A stretch of 64,000 nt of DNA from Blautia liquoris. GTDB lineage: Bacteria; Bacillota; Clostridia; Lachnospirales; Lachnospiraceae. Position numbers and translations under genes: made by a program. This document shows, one piece after another, positions 55,401 through 62,741 of the stretch; position 1 is the first letter of the stretch; each line of letters starts with the position of its first letter. Below the pieces are notes generated by a model that was given only the letters and a program-made list of their open reading frames with translations, made no database searches and had not been told where the DNA came from. Where the stretch lies: assembly GCF_015159595.1 (NCBI RefSeq), contig NZ_CP063304.1, forward strand, positions 1,984,001-2,048,000. The letters are read 5' to 3'.

Positions 55401-55417
55401 ATTTCACATTGTGAAAT
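55401..55417. promoter_or_regulatory. Probable KdgR/IclR operator 1
   Basis: ATTTCACATTGTGAAAT is a perfect 17-bp palindrome with a one-base centre. It lies just downstream of the eda promoter -10 box, between eda and a divergent IclR regulator gene. Confidence 0.8.
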
Positions 55418-55420
55418 CAA

Positions 55421-55437
55421 ATTTCACATCGTGATAT
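55421..55437. promoter_or_regulatory. Probable KdgR/IclR operator 2
   Basis: ATTTCACATCGTGATAT repeats the first operator with two mismatched positions. The centres are 20 bp apart, close to two helical turns, so two dimers could bind on the same face. Confidence 0.75.
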
Positions 55438-55446
55438 CTCGATTCC

Positions 55447-55475
55447 AGTATACTTTCTAAACATCTGCTTGTCAA
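55447..55475 (-). promoter_or_regulatory. Promoter of eda-kdgK
   Basis: On the minus strand TTGACA (55475-55470) and TATACT (55452-55447) are separated by exactly 17 bp. The operators lie from about +3 to +39, so a bound repressor would block initiation or clearance. Confidence 0.85.
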
Positions 55476-55577
55476 GAAAGAATTCCAGTGATAAAATATG
55501 ATACCAGTGGCTTATCCCCTCATCTGCACAAAGATAAACAGCCCGACAGGGCAAAACCCGAATGGAAGGTAAAATTT

Positions 55578-56333
55578 ATGGTTACAAAGAATCCAATACA
55601 AGTTGCCGACAGGCTGTTTCTCGTTCTTGAAACTCTGGCGGATACCGGTGCAGTCTCTCTGGGATTTCTCTGTGAGAAACTAAAACTGAACAAGAGCACT
55701 ACTCACCGTCTTTTGAGTTCTCTGAGTTATATGGGATACGTAAAACAAGATCCAAAAACTCAGAAATATGATCTGTCATTGAAGATATTAAGTCTCTCCA
55801 ATAAGATGCTCAGCCGAATGGACATTCTTGAAGATCTAAAGCCCTATCTCAAGAGACTTTCCGGGGAAACTGGAGAAACTGTGCATCTTGTGGCACTTGA
55901 CGGCCTTGATGCCGTGTATATCTTCAAAGAAGAATCCTGCCAAAATTCCGTACGTATGGTATCCAAAGTGGGAAACCGGGTGCCTCTGTACTGTTCCGGA
56001 GTTGGAAAAGCAATCTGCGCAGATCTGCCCGATTCCAAGATTGAGGAGGTGTGGAAAGCGAGCAACATTCAAAAACTGACCCCCAATACAATCACTGATT
56101 ATACTCTGTTCATGAAAAGAATCGAAGAAATCCGTAAATCGGGATACGCTCTCGACGATGAGGAGAATGAAATAGGCGTACGTTGTATTGCTGTCAGTAT
56201 CCCTGATTATCACGGACGTTCCAGATATGCTTTTTCCATCTCAGCACCCGCCGCAAGAATGTCCGACGAAAGAATATCAGAGATCGCACATATCATCCTG
56301 AAAGTAAAAGATGAAATTGCAAGTTCACTCTAG
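55578..56333 (+). CDS. IclR-family transcriptional regulator of KDG genes
   Basis: The 251-residue protein has an N-terminal winged helix (about 1-70; VADRLFLVLETLADTGAVSLGFLCEKLKLNKSTTHRLLSSL) and a C-terminal IclR effector domain (RLSGETGETVHLVALDG, CSGVGKAICADL, GYALDDEENEIGVRCIAVSI). It is divergent from eda and the paired palindromes between them are its likely targets, so it probably acts as a KdgR-type repressor relieved by KDG. Start at 55578 follows GGAAGG; the 30 codons upstream in frame are rejected. Confidence 0.9.
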   Translation: MVTKNPIQVADRLFLVLETLADTGAVSLGFLCEKLKLNKSTTHRLLSSLSYMGYVKQDPKTQKYDLSLKILSLSNKMLSRMDILEDLKPYLKRLSGETGETVHLVALDGLDAVYIFKEESCQNSVRMVSKVGNRVPLYCSGVGKAICADLPDSKIEEVWKASNIQKLTPNTITDYTLFMKRIEEIRKSGYALDDEENEIGVRCIAVSIPDYHGRSRYAFSISAPAARMSDERISEIAHIILKVKDEIASSL

Positions 56334-56335
56334 AT

Positions 56336-57211
56336 TCATCCGGTAATTGAGATGCTCCAGTCATTGACATAGGTCTTACCCTCGTCCAGCATAATCAAAC
56401 TCTTCTGCATGGTCAACTCTTCCACTACCCCCTGCGAGGATGGCAGAGATGCCCATGGTTCCAGACAGATAAACGGAGCATCCATCTTCGGTGTATGCCA
56501 GATTCCAAGATAAGGCATATCCGGAAAATTCAAAGAAAGTACAGCATGTCTCCTTTTATCCAGAAGTATCACCGTATCTCCTGCTCCCTCAAGCACAACC
56601 GCATCCTGATCAAACAGATTATGCTTAAGATTCAGGCAATTGTCATCGCCCAGTTCAAAGGGGGTCTTCGTATTATCCACAAAACAGGTCGGAGAAAATC
56701 CGATACGAAGGGGATGAACACTCTCCTGGAACTTTAGCGAATAATCCTCGAATTTTTCTCCATCGCAGATTGGAACACGAAATCCGGGATGACCGCCGAT
56801 TCCAAAGTACATCCTCTTATCATCTCTGTTTGTCACCTCATAACTAATCTCAAGCCTGCTGCCTTCCAGACGATAGCTGATCAGGTATGTAAATGAAAAA
56901 GGATATTGCCGCATCGTGCCATGATCACTATCCAGACAAAAAGTGATATAGTCGCGGCCGTGATCACAGACTGTAAGATCATAGTCTTTGACAAATCCAT
57001 GAATATCCATCTGATATCTGTTTCCTTGATACGTATAACTTTTATCCGTCATTCTTCCCACATAGGGGAATAAGTTCGGGGCCTGCCCTTCCCAGAATGC
57101 CGGATCCCCCTGCCATAGATATTCTGTGTTGCCTTTCCTGATTGAATTCAGCTCCGCTCCTTTAGAATGAATCATTACAGACATTTTCTCATTGAAAATC
57201 CGATAGTTCAT
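56336..57211 (-). CDS. Aldose 1-epimerase family protein (LacX/GalM-like)
   Basis: The 291-residue protein has the LacX-type mutarotase pattern: GAELNSIRKGNTEYLWQGDPAFW, NLFPYVGRMTD, MDIHGFVKDYDL with an active-site His, GGHPGFRVP with the second His and FICLEPWASLPSS near the end with the Glu. It interconverts sugar anomers or stores phosphorylated sugars; substrate unknown. Its stop lies 2 bp beyond the IclR gene stop, so the two are convergent without a visible terminator. Confidence 0.88.
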   Translation of the reverse strand: MNYRIFNEKMSVMIHSKGAELNSIRKGNTEYLWQGDPAFWEGQAPNLFPYVGRMTDKSYTYQGNRYQMDIHGFVKDYDLTVCDHGRDYITFCLDSDHGTMRQYPFSFTYLISYRLEGSRLEISYEVTNRDDKRMYFGIGGHPGFRVPICDGEKFEDYSLKFQESVHPLRIGFSPTCFVDNTKTPFELGDDNCLNLKHNLFDQDAVVLEGAGDTVILLDKRRHAVLSLNFPDMPYLGIWHTPKMDAPFICLEPWASLPSSQGVVEELTMQKSLIMLDEGKTYVNDWSISITG

Positions 57212-57258
57212 GTTTTTCTCCTTTTATTTTCTTTTCTGTCTTATCTATATCATACCAT

Positions 57259-57440
57259 GAGGTTGGGGTCAAAAGTAATTTGACCCCTTATGATACACGG
57301 ATTGTTACGCTCTTCGAGCTCTCACAATCCTAAAAACATTCGAAATACACCCTAATCGGGTTGCTTTCTCATGTTTGTTCGGGTCCTAAGGTCATGCTTT
57401 TTCATGCAAGCATGAAACGCAGGACCTTTTGACCCTAGTA
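57259..57440 (-). repeat. 181-bp hairpin element, full copy 3 with 9-bp target duplication
   Basis: The 182-bp copy runs from GAGGTTGGGGTCAAAAG to CTTTTGACCCTAGTA. Both sides carry the direct repeat TCATACCAT (57250-57258 and 57441-57449). The second hairpin is GGATTGT...ACAATCC with inner GCTC/GAGC, where copy 4 has GGATTAC...GTAATCC and GCAC/GTGC, so pairing is kept by paired changes. It fills most of the gap 57212-57560. Confidence 0.92.
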
Positions 57441-57489
57441 TCATACCATATAACAGTGGATGTAAAAACCTCAGATCCAATGTTTGTGC

Positions 57490-57518
57490 TTGCATTTTTT
57501 GTTTTCTTTTGCTACAGT
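57490..57518 (+). promoter_or_regulatory. Promoter of nagB
   Basis: TTGCAT (57490-57495) and TACAGT (57513-57518) are separated by 17 bp. The -10 box is inside a palindrome (next entry). Confidence 0.65.
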
Positions 57519-57527
57519 AAACTGTAG
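57512..57527. promoter_or_regulatory. Palindrome over the nagB -10 box
   Basis: CTACAGTAAACTGTAG has perfect 7-bp arms around AA. Its overlap with the -10 box suggests a repressor site for the glucosamine-6-phosphate deaminase gene. The cognate regulator is not in this window. Confidence 0.6.
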
Positions 57528-57560
57528 ACAATTCAAAAGGAAATGGAAGGTAGAAACATT

Positions 57561-58289
57561 ATGTTTAGAATCTTAAGAGGAAAAGATTATGATGATATGA
57601 GCCGGATCGCGGCAAATGTAATTTCTGCTCAGGTTACTTTAATGCCAGAGTGTGTGCTGGGTCTGGCGACAGGGTCTTCACCTATCGGTACTTACAGCCA
57701 GCTGATCAGATGGCATGAGGATGGTTTGATCGATTTTTCCGGTGTTACTTCCGTGAATCTTGACGAATATGTCGGGCTTGACGGATCAGATGATCAGAGT
57801 TATCGATATTTTATGAATCGTCATCTGTTTGACCATGTCAACATCAATCCGAAAAATACTTATGTGCCGAACGGCAAGGCTTTCGATACAAAAAAAGAAT
57901 GTGAACGTTACGATCAGATGATTCATAATCTGGGCGGCATCGACCTTCAGCTTTTGGGGCTTGGAAACAACGGCCATATCGGATTTAATGAACCGGCAGA
58001 TTCATTCGCTAAGGGTACACACCAAGTTAATCTGACTGAGAGCACCATAAAGGCGAACTCCCGATTCTTTGATAAAACCGAAGATGTCCCGACACAGGCA
58101 TTAACCATGGGAATCGGAAACATTCTCCAGGCCGGAAAAATCCTTATCGTAGTAAATGGCGAGGGAAAAGCAGATATTGTAAAAAAAGCATTTTTTGGAC
58201 CGATTACGCCACAGGTTCCCGCCTCTATCCTGCAGCTTCATAAAAACGTAACTCTCGTCGGGGACGAAGCAGCTTTGTCTCTGATTTAA
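57561..58289 (+). CDS. nagB: Glucosamine-6-phosphate deaminase
   Basis: The 242-residue enzyme has GLATGSSPIGTYSQL, VTSVNLDEYVGLDG, LGLGNNGHIGFNEPADSF and a late GEGKADIVKKAFFGPITPQVPASILQLH. It converts glucosamine 6-phosphate to fructose 6-phosphate and ammonia. The start at 57561 gives the family length; an earlier in-frame ATG at 57543 is possible. It stands alone; nagA is not adjacent. Confidence 0.95.
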   Translation: MFRILRGKDYDDMSRIAANVISAQVTLMPECVLGLATGSSPIGTYSQLIRWHEDGLIDFSGVTSVNLDEYVGLDGSDDQSYRYFMNRHLFDHVNINPKNTYVPNGKAFDTKKECERYDQMIHNLGGIDLQLLGLGNNGHIGFNEPADSFAKGTHQVNLTESTIKANSRFFDKTEDVPTQALTMGIGNILQAGKILIVVNGEGKADIVKKAFFGPITPQVPASILQLHKNVTLVGDEAALSLI

Positions 58290-58311
58290 TATGCTATCTG
58301 TGCACCATGGC

Positions 58312-58338
58312 CCGGGAGGGATTACAGTTCTCTCCCGG
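58312..58338. terminator. Hairpin between convergent nagB and glf
   Basis: CCGGGA(GGG) and (TC)TCCCGG pair around a loop. The glf stop codon lies in it. There is no strong T-run, so function as terminator is moderate. Confidence 0.5.
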
Positions 58339-59419
58339 ACAGATCCAGTGCAGCTCTTACCACTTTATCCATGTCATAATACTGGTAACTTCCCAGACGA
58401 CCACCAAAGATTATATTCTTCTCTTCTTTGGCAAGTTCTTGATATCTTACATAAAGTTCGCTGTTTTTCTTATCATTTACCGGATAGTACGGCTCCATCC
58501 CCGGTTTCCATTCTGTGGAATATTCTTTCGATATGACTGTCTTTTTCTGTGATTTAAATTCAAAATGCTTATGTTCGATAATCCTTGTATAGGGAACTTT
58601 GCGTTCCGTATAGTTTACCACCGCATTTCCCTGATAATTATCACATTCCAGGATTTCCGTCTCGAAACGAATACTCCGGTATTCCAGAGTACCAAGGCAA
58701 TAATCAAAATAGGAATCAATCATCCCTGTAAATACTGTCTTATCGGCGATATTCGGATGTAGTTTAACAAATTCTGAATATTCTGTATTCAGAAGCACTT
58801 CTATTCCATCAAGCATTTTTTCGACGATCTTTGTATAACCGCCGATCGGAATTCCCTGGTATCTGTCATTAAAATAATTATTGTCATACGTAAAACGAAA
58901 AGGGAGTCTCTTTATGATAAATGCAGGCAGTTCTTTGCAGTCTCTTCCCCACTGCTTTTCCGTATATCCTTTGATCAGTTTTTCATAGACATCCTTTCCT
59001 GCAAGGGACAACGCCTGTTCCTCCAGATTCTTCGGATCTTGAATTGAAAGCTCTGCAATCTGGCTGTCTATGATCTCTTTTGCCTCTCTGGGCGTCTGGA
59101 TGTTCCACATCTTGCTGAACGTATTCATGTTGAAGGGCAGATTATAGAGCTCATCTTTATAAATCGCGATCGGTGAATTAATGTAATTATTAAATTCTGC
59201 AAACTGATTCATATAATTCCAGATTTCTTTATCTGAAGTGTGAAAGATATGTGCTCCGTACTGATGCACCTGAATCCCCTCTAATACTTTTGTATAGATA
59301 TTACCGGCGATGTGATCTCTTTTATCAATCACCAGCACCTTTTTTCCTCTCTTTTTTGCTTCGTGGGCAAATACCGAACCAAACAGTCCGGATCCGACGA
59401 TCAGATAATCGTAATTCAT
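58322..59419 (-). CDS. glf: UDP-galactopyranose mutase
   Basis: The 365-residue flavoprotein has the FAD motif YLIVGSGLFGSVFAHEAK, DKRDHIAGNIYT, YGAHIFHTSDKEIWNY, GYTEKQWGRDCKELPAFIIKRLP and RLGSYQYYDMDKVV. It makes UDP-galactofuranose for cell-surface polysaccharides. No other glycan-synthesis gene is adjacent. It reads toward nagB and away from the TrpR-like gene. Confidence 0.95.
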   Translation of the reverse strand: MNYDYLIVGSGLFGSVFAHEAKKRGKKVLVIDKRDHIAGNIYTKVLEGIQVHQYGAHIFHTSDKEIWNYMNQFAEFNNYINSPIAIYKDELYNLPFNMNTFSKMWNIQTPREAKEIIDSQIAELSIQDPKNLEEQALSLAGKDVYEKLIKGYTEKQWGRDCKELPAFIIKRLPFRFTYDNNYFNDRYQGIPIGGYTKIVEKMLDGIEVLLNTEYSEFVKLHPNIADKTVFTGMIDSYFDYCLGTLEYRSIRFETEILECDNYQGNAVVNYTERKVPYTRIIEHKHFEFKSQKKTVISKEYSTEWKPGMEPYYPVNDKKNSELYVRYQELAKEEKNIIFGGRLGSYQYYDMDKVVRAALDLSGREL

Positions 59420-59444
59420 GATGGTTCTCCTTTGAAAAGTATTC

Positions 59445-59473
59445 TTGATTGTAATGCATTACTGTGCTAAACT
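59445..59473 (+). promoter_or_regulatory. Promoter of the TrpR-like gene with internal palindrome
   Basis: TTGATT (59445-59450) and TAAACT (59468-59473) are 17 bp apart. The spacer starts with the perfect 12-bp palindrome GTAATGCATTAC (59451-59462). A bound protein there would cover the promoter. A second TATAAT lies near 59501. Confidence 0.55.
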
Positions 59474-59526
59474 AGTTAAGTAGGTATCGTCTGATTTTAT
59501 TATAATTCATATAGGGGGTATTACAC

Positions 59527-59841
59527 ATGAGCAAATCAATTCATACCGAAGAGGTAGACCATCTTTTTGAAGGTATCTTATGTCTGAAAGATAAAGAGGA
59601 ATGTTATACCTTCTTTCAGGATGTCTGCACAATCAATGAATTGTTATCTCTCTCCCAGCGTTTCGAAGTTGCAAAAATGCTTCGTGAAAAGAAAACCTAC
59701 CTGGAGATCTCTGATAAAACGGGTGCATCCACCGCAACGATCAGCAGAGTAAATCGTTCACTTTCCTACGGCTGCGACGGATATGAGATGATTTTTGATC
59801 GTCTGGAAGAGAAAGACAAAAAGAATAAATCAGATCAATAA
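59527..59841 (+). CDS. YerC/YecD-type TrpR-like DNA-binding protein
   Basis: The 104-residue helical protein fits the Trp-repressor-like family of Bacillota: ILCLKDKEECYTFFQDVCTINELLSLSQRFEVAKMLREKKTYLEISDKTGASTATISRVNRSL read in parts, with the helix-turn-helix at about residues 58-80. Its ligand is unknown. It is preceded by a GGGGGT site and followed by a strong hairpin. Autoregulation at the palindrome in its promoter is possible. Confidence 0.88.
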   Translation: MSKSIHTEEVDHLFEGILCLKDKEECYTFFQDVCTINELLSLSQRFEVAKMLREKKTYLEISDKTGASTATISRVNRSLSYGCDGYEMIFDRLEEKDKKNKSDQ

Positions 59842-59851
59842 TTTATGTTTC

Positions 59852-59903
59852 ATGATACCATGGGTTGCCGGTCACCTAAGTGTTCTCACAATCCAGGTAT
59901 CAT
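59852..59903 (+). terminator. Terminator of the TrpR-like gene
   Basis: ATGATACC(A)TGG-GTTG pairs with CAA-TCCA-GGTATCAT and is followed by a run of T. The minus-strand DUF1836 stop lies in its right arm. The ends resemble those of the dispersed element. Confidence 0.8.
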
Positions 59904-60520
59904 TTTTTTTTATTTTTTTCGTCTGGTTCTTCCTTCTTCCCCATGCTGTCGATAATCTTTTCTATAATTCCTTTTTTTACGTAAACATCGAAACTCAAAA
60001 TACAGATAAAAGAAAATTGCCTAAGGAACTCTCTGTCCTCTTCGGGCGCATCACCAAAAGTCTCTCCTGCCCGTTCATAGCTCTTTGTGATATTTTTCAT
60101 GAGAATTTCCACTTGCTCTTTTTCTGCACCGAAGACCTCGTTATAGACATCTATAAGGTTCATCTCACCATCGGATTGAAAATACTTGTCTGTGAGCGGT
60201 TTTAGCAATGACTGAATATCCGTGATGGACAAAACACTTTTAAAATAATAGATGAAAACAAGTATCAGCATATGTTCACGGGAATACTTCTTTTTTATAG
60301 GAGGGGGAAGCAGATCATTCTTCGCATAATTGTTAATCATCGTTTTCGTCAGTATCTTGTCATCCGGATATCTCTTGGAATGACTAAGAGCCGCGTCCAT
60401 AAATGTTGTCACCTGATCCATGTATAAATCTATGTTAGGAATATCCTCGGGTTTTACGTAATCGATATTCGATAAACTTTTTAAAATGCTCCCGAGCATG
60501 TCATTCGTATCTATCGTCAT
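59900..60520 (-). CDS. DUF1836 family protein
   Basis: The 206-residue protein matches DUF1836: YVKPEDIPNIDLYMDQVTTFMDAAL, an LTKTMINNYAKNDLLPPPIKKKYSREHMLILVFIYYFKSVL segment typical of a winged-helix/MerR-like DNA-binding fold, and a helical C-terminal region with a Lys-rich end. It is probably a regulator; function unknown. Start 60520 has GAGAGG upstream. A full element copy lies 21 bp before its start. Confidence 0.85.
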   Translation of the reverse strand: MTIDTNDMLGSILKSLSNIDYVKPEDIPNIDLYMDQVTTFMDAALSHSKRYPDDKILTKTMINNYAKNDLLPPPIKKKYSREHMLILVFIYYFKSVLSITDIQSLLKPLTDKYFQSDGEMNLIDVYNEVFGAEKEQVEILMKNITKSYERAGETFGDAPEEDREFLRQFSFICILSFDVYVKKGIIEKIIDSMGKKEEPDEKNKKK

Positions 60521-60540
60521 ATTTCTACCTCTCATATTAT

Positions 60541-60721
60541 GATGTTGGGGTCAAAAGTAATTTGACCCCCTAGATACACGGATTACTCCGCACTTTGTGC
60601 TCACGTAATCCTACAAACATTCGAAATACACCCTAATCGGGTTGCTTTCTCATGTTTGTTCGGGTCCCAAGGTCATGCTTTTTCATGCGAGCATGAAACG
60701 CAGGACCTTTTGACCCTGGTA
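60541..60721 (-). repeat. 181-bp hairpin element, full copy 4 with 9-bp target duplication
   Basis: The copy runs from GATGTTGGGGTCAAAAG to CTTTTGACCCTGGTA. Both sides carry TCATATTAT (60532-60540 and 60722-60730). Four hairpins are visible: 60547-60569 (GGGGTCAAA/TTTGACCCC), 60580-60611 (GGATTAC/GTAATCC), 60614-60660 (ACAAACAT/ATGTTTGT with inner ACCC/GGGT) and about 60671-60705 (GGTC/GACC with TTCATG/CATGAA). It occupies most of the gap 60521-60859. Confidence 0.93.
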
Positions 60722-60802
60722 TCATATTATAATGTTGTCCCTGATATTAGTATATGGTTTTTAAAACTATATGTAAAGGTTTTAATTGTTTTTTATTTGT
60801 TT

Positions 60803-60831
60803 TTGATTTTGTATTGTGTGTATGCTATACT
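60803..60831 (+). promoter_or_regulatory. Promoter of the DUF4364 gene
   Basis: TTGATT (60803-60808) and TATACT (60826-60831) are separated by 17 bp, 28 bp before the start codon. A TGT at -16/-14 supports an extended type. Confidence 0.7.
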
Positions 60832-60859
60832 GATTTTATGGAAGAAAGGGGTATGTATT

Positions 60860-61378
60860 ATGATTGAATCACCTTTAACTCTTTATAAGCTGATTATCCT
60901 CTATATGTTGAATAAAGTCACATTTCCTCTGTCGAATTCACAGATTTCGGAATTTGTTCTGGGAGCCGAATACACAGATTACTTCCATCTTCAGCAGGCT
61001 CTGAATGACCTGAGGGATTCTGGCCTTGTTACCACACAGAGAGTCCGGAATACAACGAATTATCACATGACGGAAAAAGGACTTGATACTCTTGAATTCT
61101 TCAAAGGCGAAATTTCTAATGATATCAAGGCAGATATTGATACTTACCTGAAGGCAAATGCCTATGAACTTCGCAACGAATCGTCAACGCAGGCTGACTA
61201 CTATAAGACGACTTCTCACGAGTTTGAAGTTCACTGCACCGTGACCGAACAGACAGAGAAACTGATTGAAGTTGTTCTGACGGTTCCGACAAAGGAAGCT
61301 GCAGAGGACATCTGTGATAACTGGTCCGGTAAGAGTCAGGAAGTATATGCATTTTTGATGAAAACCCTGATGAACTGA
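60860..61378 (+). CDS. DUF4364 family protein
   Basis: The 172-residue protein fits DUF4364, a winged-helix-type family in Clostridia: LTLYKLIILYMLNKVTFPLSNSQISEFVL, YFHLQQALNDLRDSGLVTTQ and HMTEKGLDTLEFF form the DNA-binding-like part, and the C-terminal half is a mixed domain (EVHCTVTEQTEKLIEVVLTVPTKEAA). A transcriptional role is likely but unproven. Start 60860 has AAAGGGG; in-frame codons upstream read through the element copy and are rejected. The stop is 4 bp from the rarA stop. Confidence 0.87.
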   Translation: MIESPLTLYKLIILYMLNKVTFPLSNSQISEFVLGAEYTDYFHLQQALNDLRDSGLVTTQRVRNTTNYHMTEKGLDTLEFFKGEISNDIKADIDTYLKANAYELRNESSTQADYYKTTSHEFEVHCTVTEQTEKLIEVVLTVPTKEAAEDICDNWSGKSQEVYAFLMKTLMN

Positions 61379-61382
61379 CACC

Positions 61383-62714
61383 TCATGGCTGTTTTTTGTC
61401 CCTGCTGTGTAAAAAGGACAGATATTCTCGTATCTTTTGCTCATATCCCATATCAGTCGGCTCATAGAATACGGATCCTTCAAGCTCGGATGGCAAATAC
61501 TGCTGCTTTACATAGTGATATGGGAAATCATGGGCATATTGATATCCTGTGCCATGCCCAAGTTCCCCGGAGCCTTTATAATGAGCGTCCTGAAGATGAG
61601 ATGGAACAGATGTTTTCTTATTCTTCACGGAATCCATCGCACCAAAAATTGCCTGCGAAGCTGCATTACTTTTTGGTGCACATGCCACATACGTCACAGC
61701 CTGCGATAATACAATGGCAGCTTCCGGCATTCCGATCCTCTCTACGGCAAGTGATGCCGAAACTGCAACGTTCAGCGCCCGGGGATCGGCGTTTCCCACA
61801 TCTTCTGATGCACAGATCATAATTCTTCGGGCGATAAATTTGATGTCTTCCCCTGCATATAACATTTTAGCAAGATAATATACGGCTGCATCCGGATCTG
61901 AACCCCGCATGCTTTTAATGAATGCGGAAATCGTATCATAATGCTGATCCTGATTCTTATCATACCTGACCACTCGCTTTTGAATACACTCGGAAGCCGT
62001 GTCAAGATCGATATGAATCTTACCGTCCGCCTGCGGTTTTGTCGTCAGCGCTCCAAGTTCCAGAGCATTCAGAGCTAAGCGTGCATCTCCTCCCGAAATA
62101 TCAGCCAGAAACTTCTTCGCATCATCAGTAAGTTCCACCGACAGATTCCCCAGACCTCTTTCTTTATCACCCGCAGCACGCTCCAGAAGCACTTCAATAT
62201 CTCGCACTTCAAGTGGCTTTAGTTCAAATATAACAGATCTGGAGATCAGAGCAGAATTCACCTCAAAATATGGATTTTCCGTGGTGGCTCCAATCAGTAC
62301 CAGCGTTCCGTCTTCCACATAAGGTAAAAGATAATCCTGCTGCCCTTTATTGAATCTATGAATCTCATCCACAAACAAAATTGTCTTTTTCCCATACATT
62401 CCCAGTCTCTCTTTTGCCTCTTTTACAACCACTTCCATATCCTTTTTTCCCGAAGTTGTCGCATTAATCTGTGTAAACTCGGCACTGGTTGTATTTGCAA
62501 TTACCTTAGCAAGTGTTGTTTTTCCTGTGCCCGGCGGTCCATAAAACAGAACAGAACTTAGCTTATCCGCCTTAATTGCACGATACAGAAGTTTATCTGT
62601 GCCGATGATATGTTCCTGCCCGACCACCTCTTCCAGCGTTCTCGGGCGCATCCGAAGGGCCAGAGGGGCCTGGGTTTCTTTCTTTTTCTCTGCCATGTAG
62701 TCAAACAAATCCAT
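61383..62714 (-). CDS. rarA: RarA/MgsA-type AAA+ ATPase (replication-associated recombination)
   Basis: The 443-residue clamp-loader-like ATPase has RMRPRTLEEVVGQEHIIG, Walker A FYGPPGTGKTTLA, Walker B ILFVDEIHRFNKGQQD, sensor 1 LIGATTENPYFEVN and a C-terminal tetramer domain (RGSDPDAAVYYLAKML). It acts at stalled replication forks with SSB. It is convergent with the DUF4364 gene and lies 27 bp from the deacetylase gene. Confidence 0.95.
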   Translation of the reverse strand: MDLFDYMAEKKKETQAPLALRMRPRTLEEVVGQEHIIGTDKLLYRAIKADKLSSVLFYGPPGTGKTTLAKVIANTTSAEFTQINATTSGKKDMEVVVKEAKERLGMYGKKTILFVDEIHRFNKGQQDYLLPYVEDGTLVLIGATTENPYFEVNSALISRSVIFELKPLEVRDIEVLLERAAGDKERGLGNLSVELTDDAKKFLADISGGDARLALNALELGALTTKPQADGKIHIDLDTASECIQKRVVRYDKNQDQHYDTISAFIKSMRGSDPDAAVYYLAKMLYAGEDIKFIARRIMICASEDVGNADPRALNVAVSASLAVERIGMPEAAIVLSQAVTYVACAPKSNAASQAIFGAMDSVKNKKTSVPSHLQDAHYKGSGELGHGTGYQYAHDFPYHYVKQQYLPSELEGSVFYEPTDMGYEQKIREYLSFLHSRDKKQP

Positions 62715-62741
62715 ACTGTCTTTTCGTACCTCTCTATCTTA

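Noticed and set aside
29775-60721. CRISPR interpretation of the dispersed repeats
   Set aside because: Copies are kilobases apart, in both orientations, about 181 bp long and with terminal inverted repeats; no spacer array or cas gene is present.
60656-60859. Extended N-terminus of the DUF4364 protein
   Set aside because: The in-frame extension reads through the element copy and the promoter; the ATG at 60860 has a good ribosome binding site and gives the family length.
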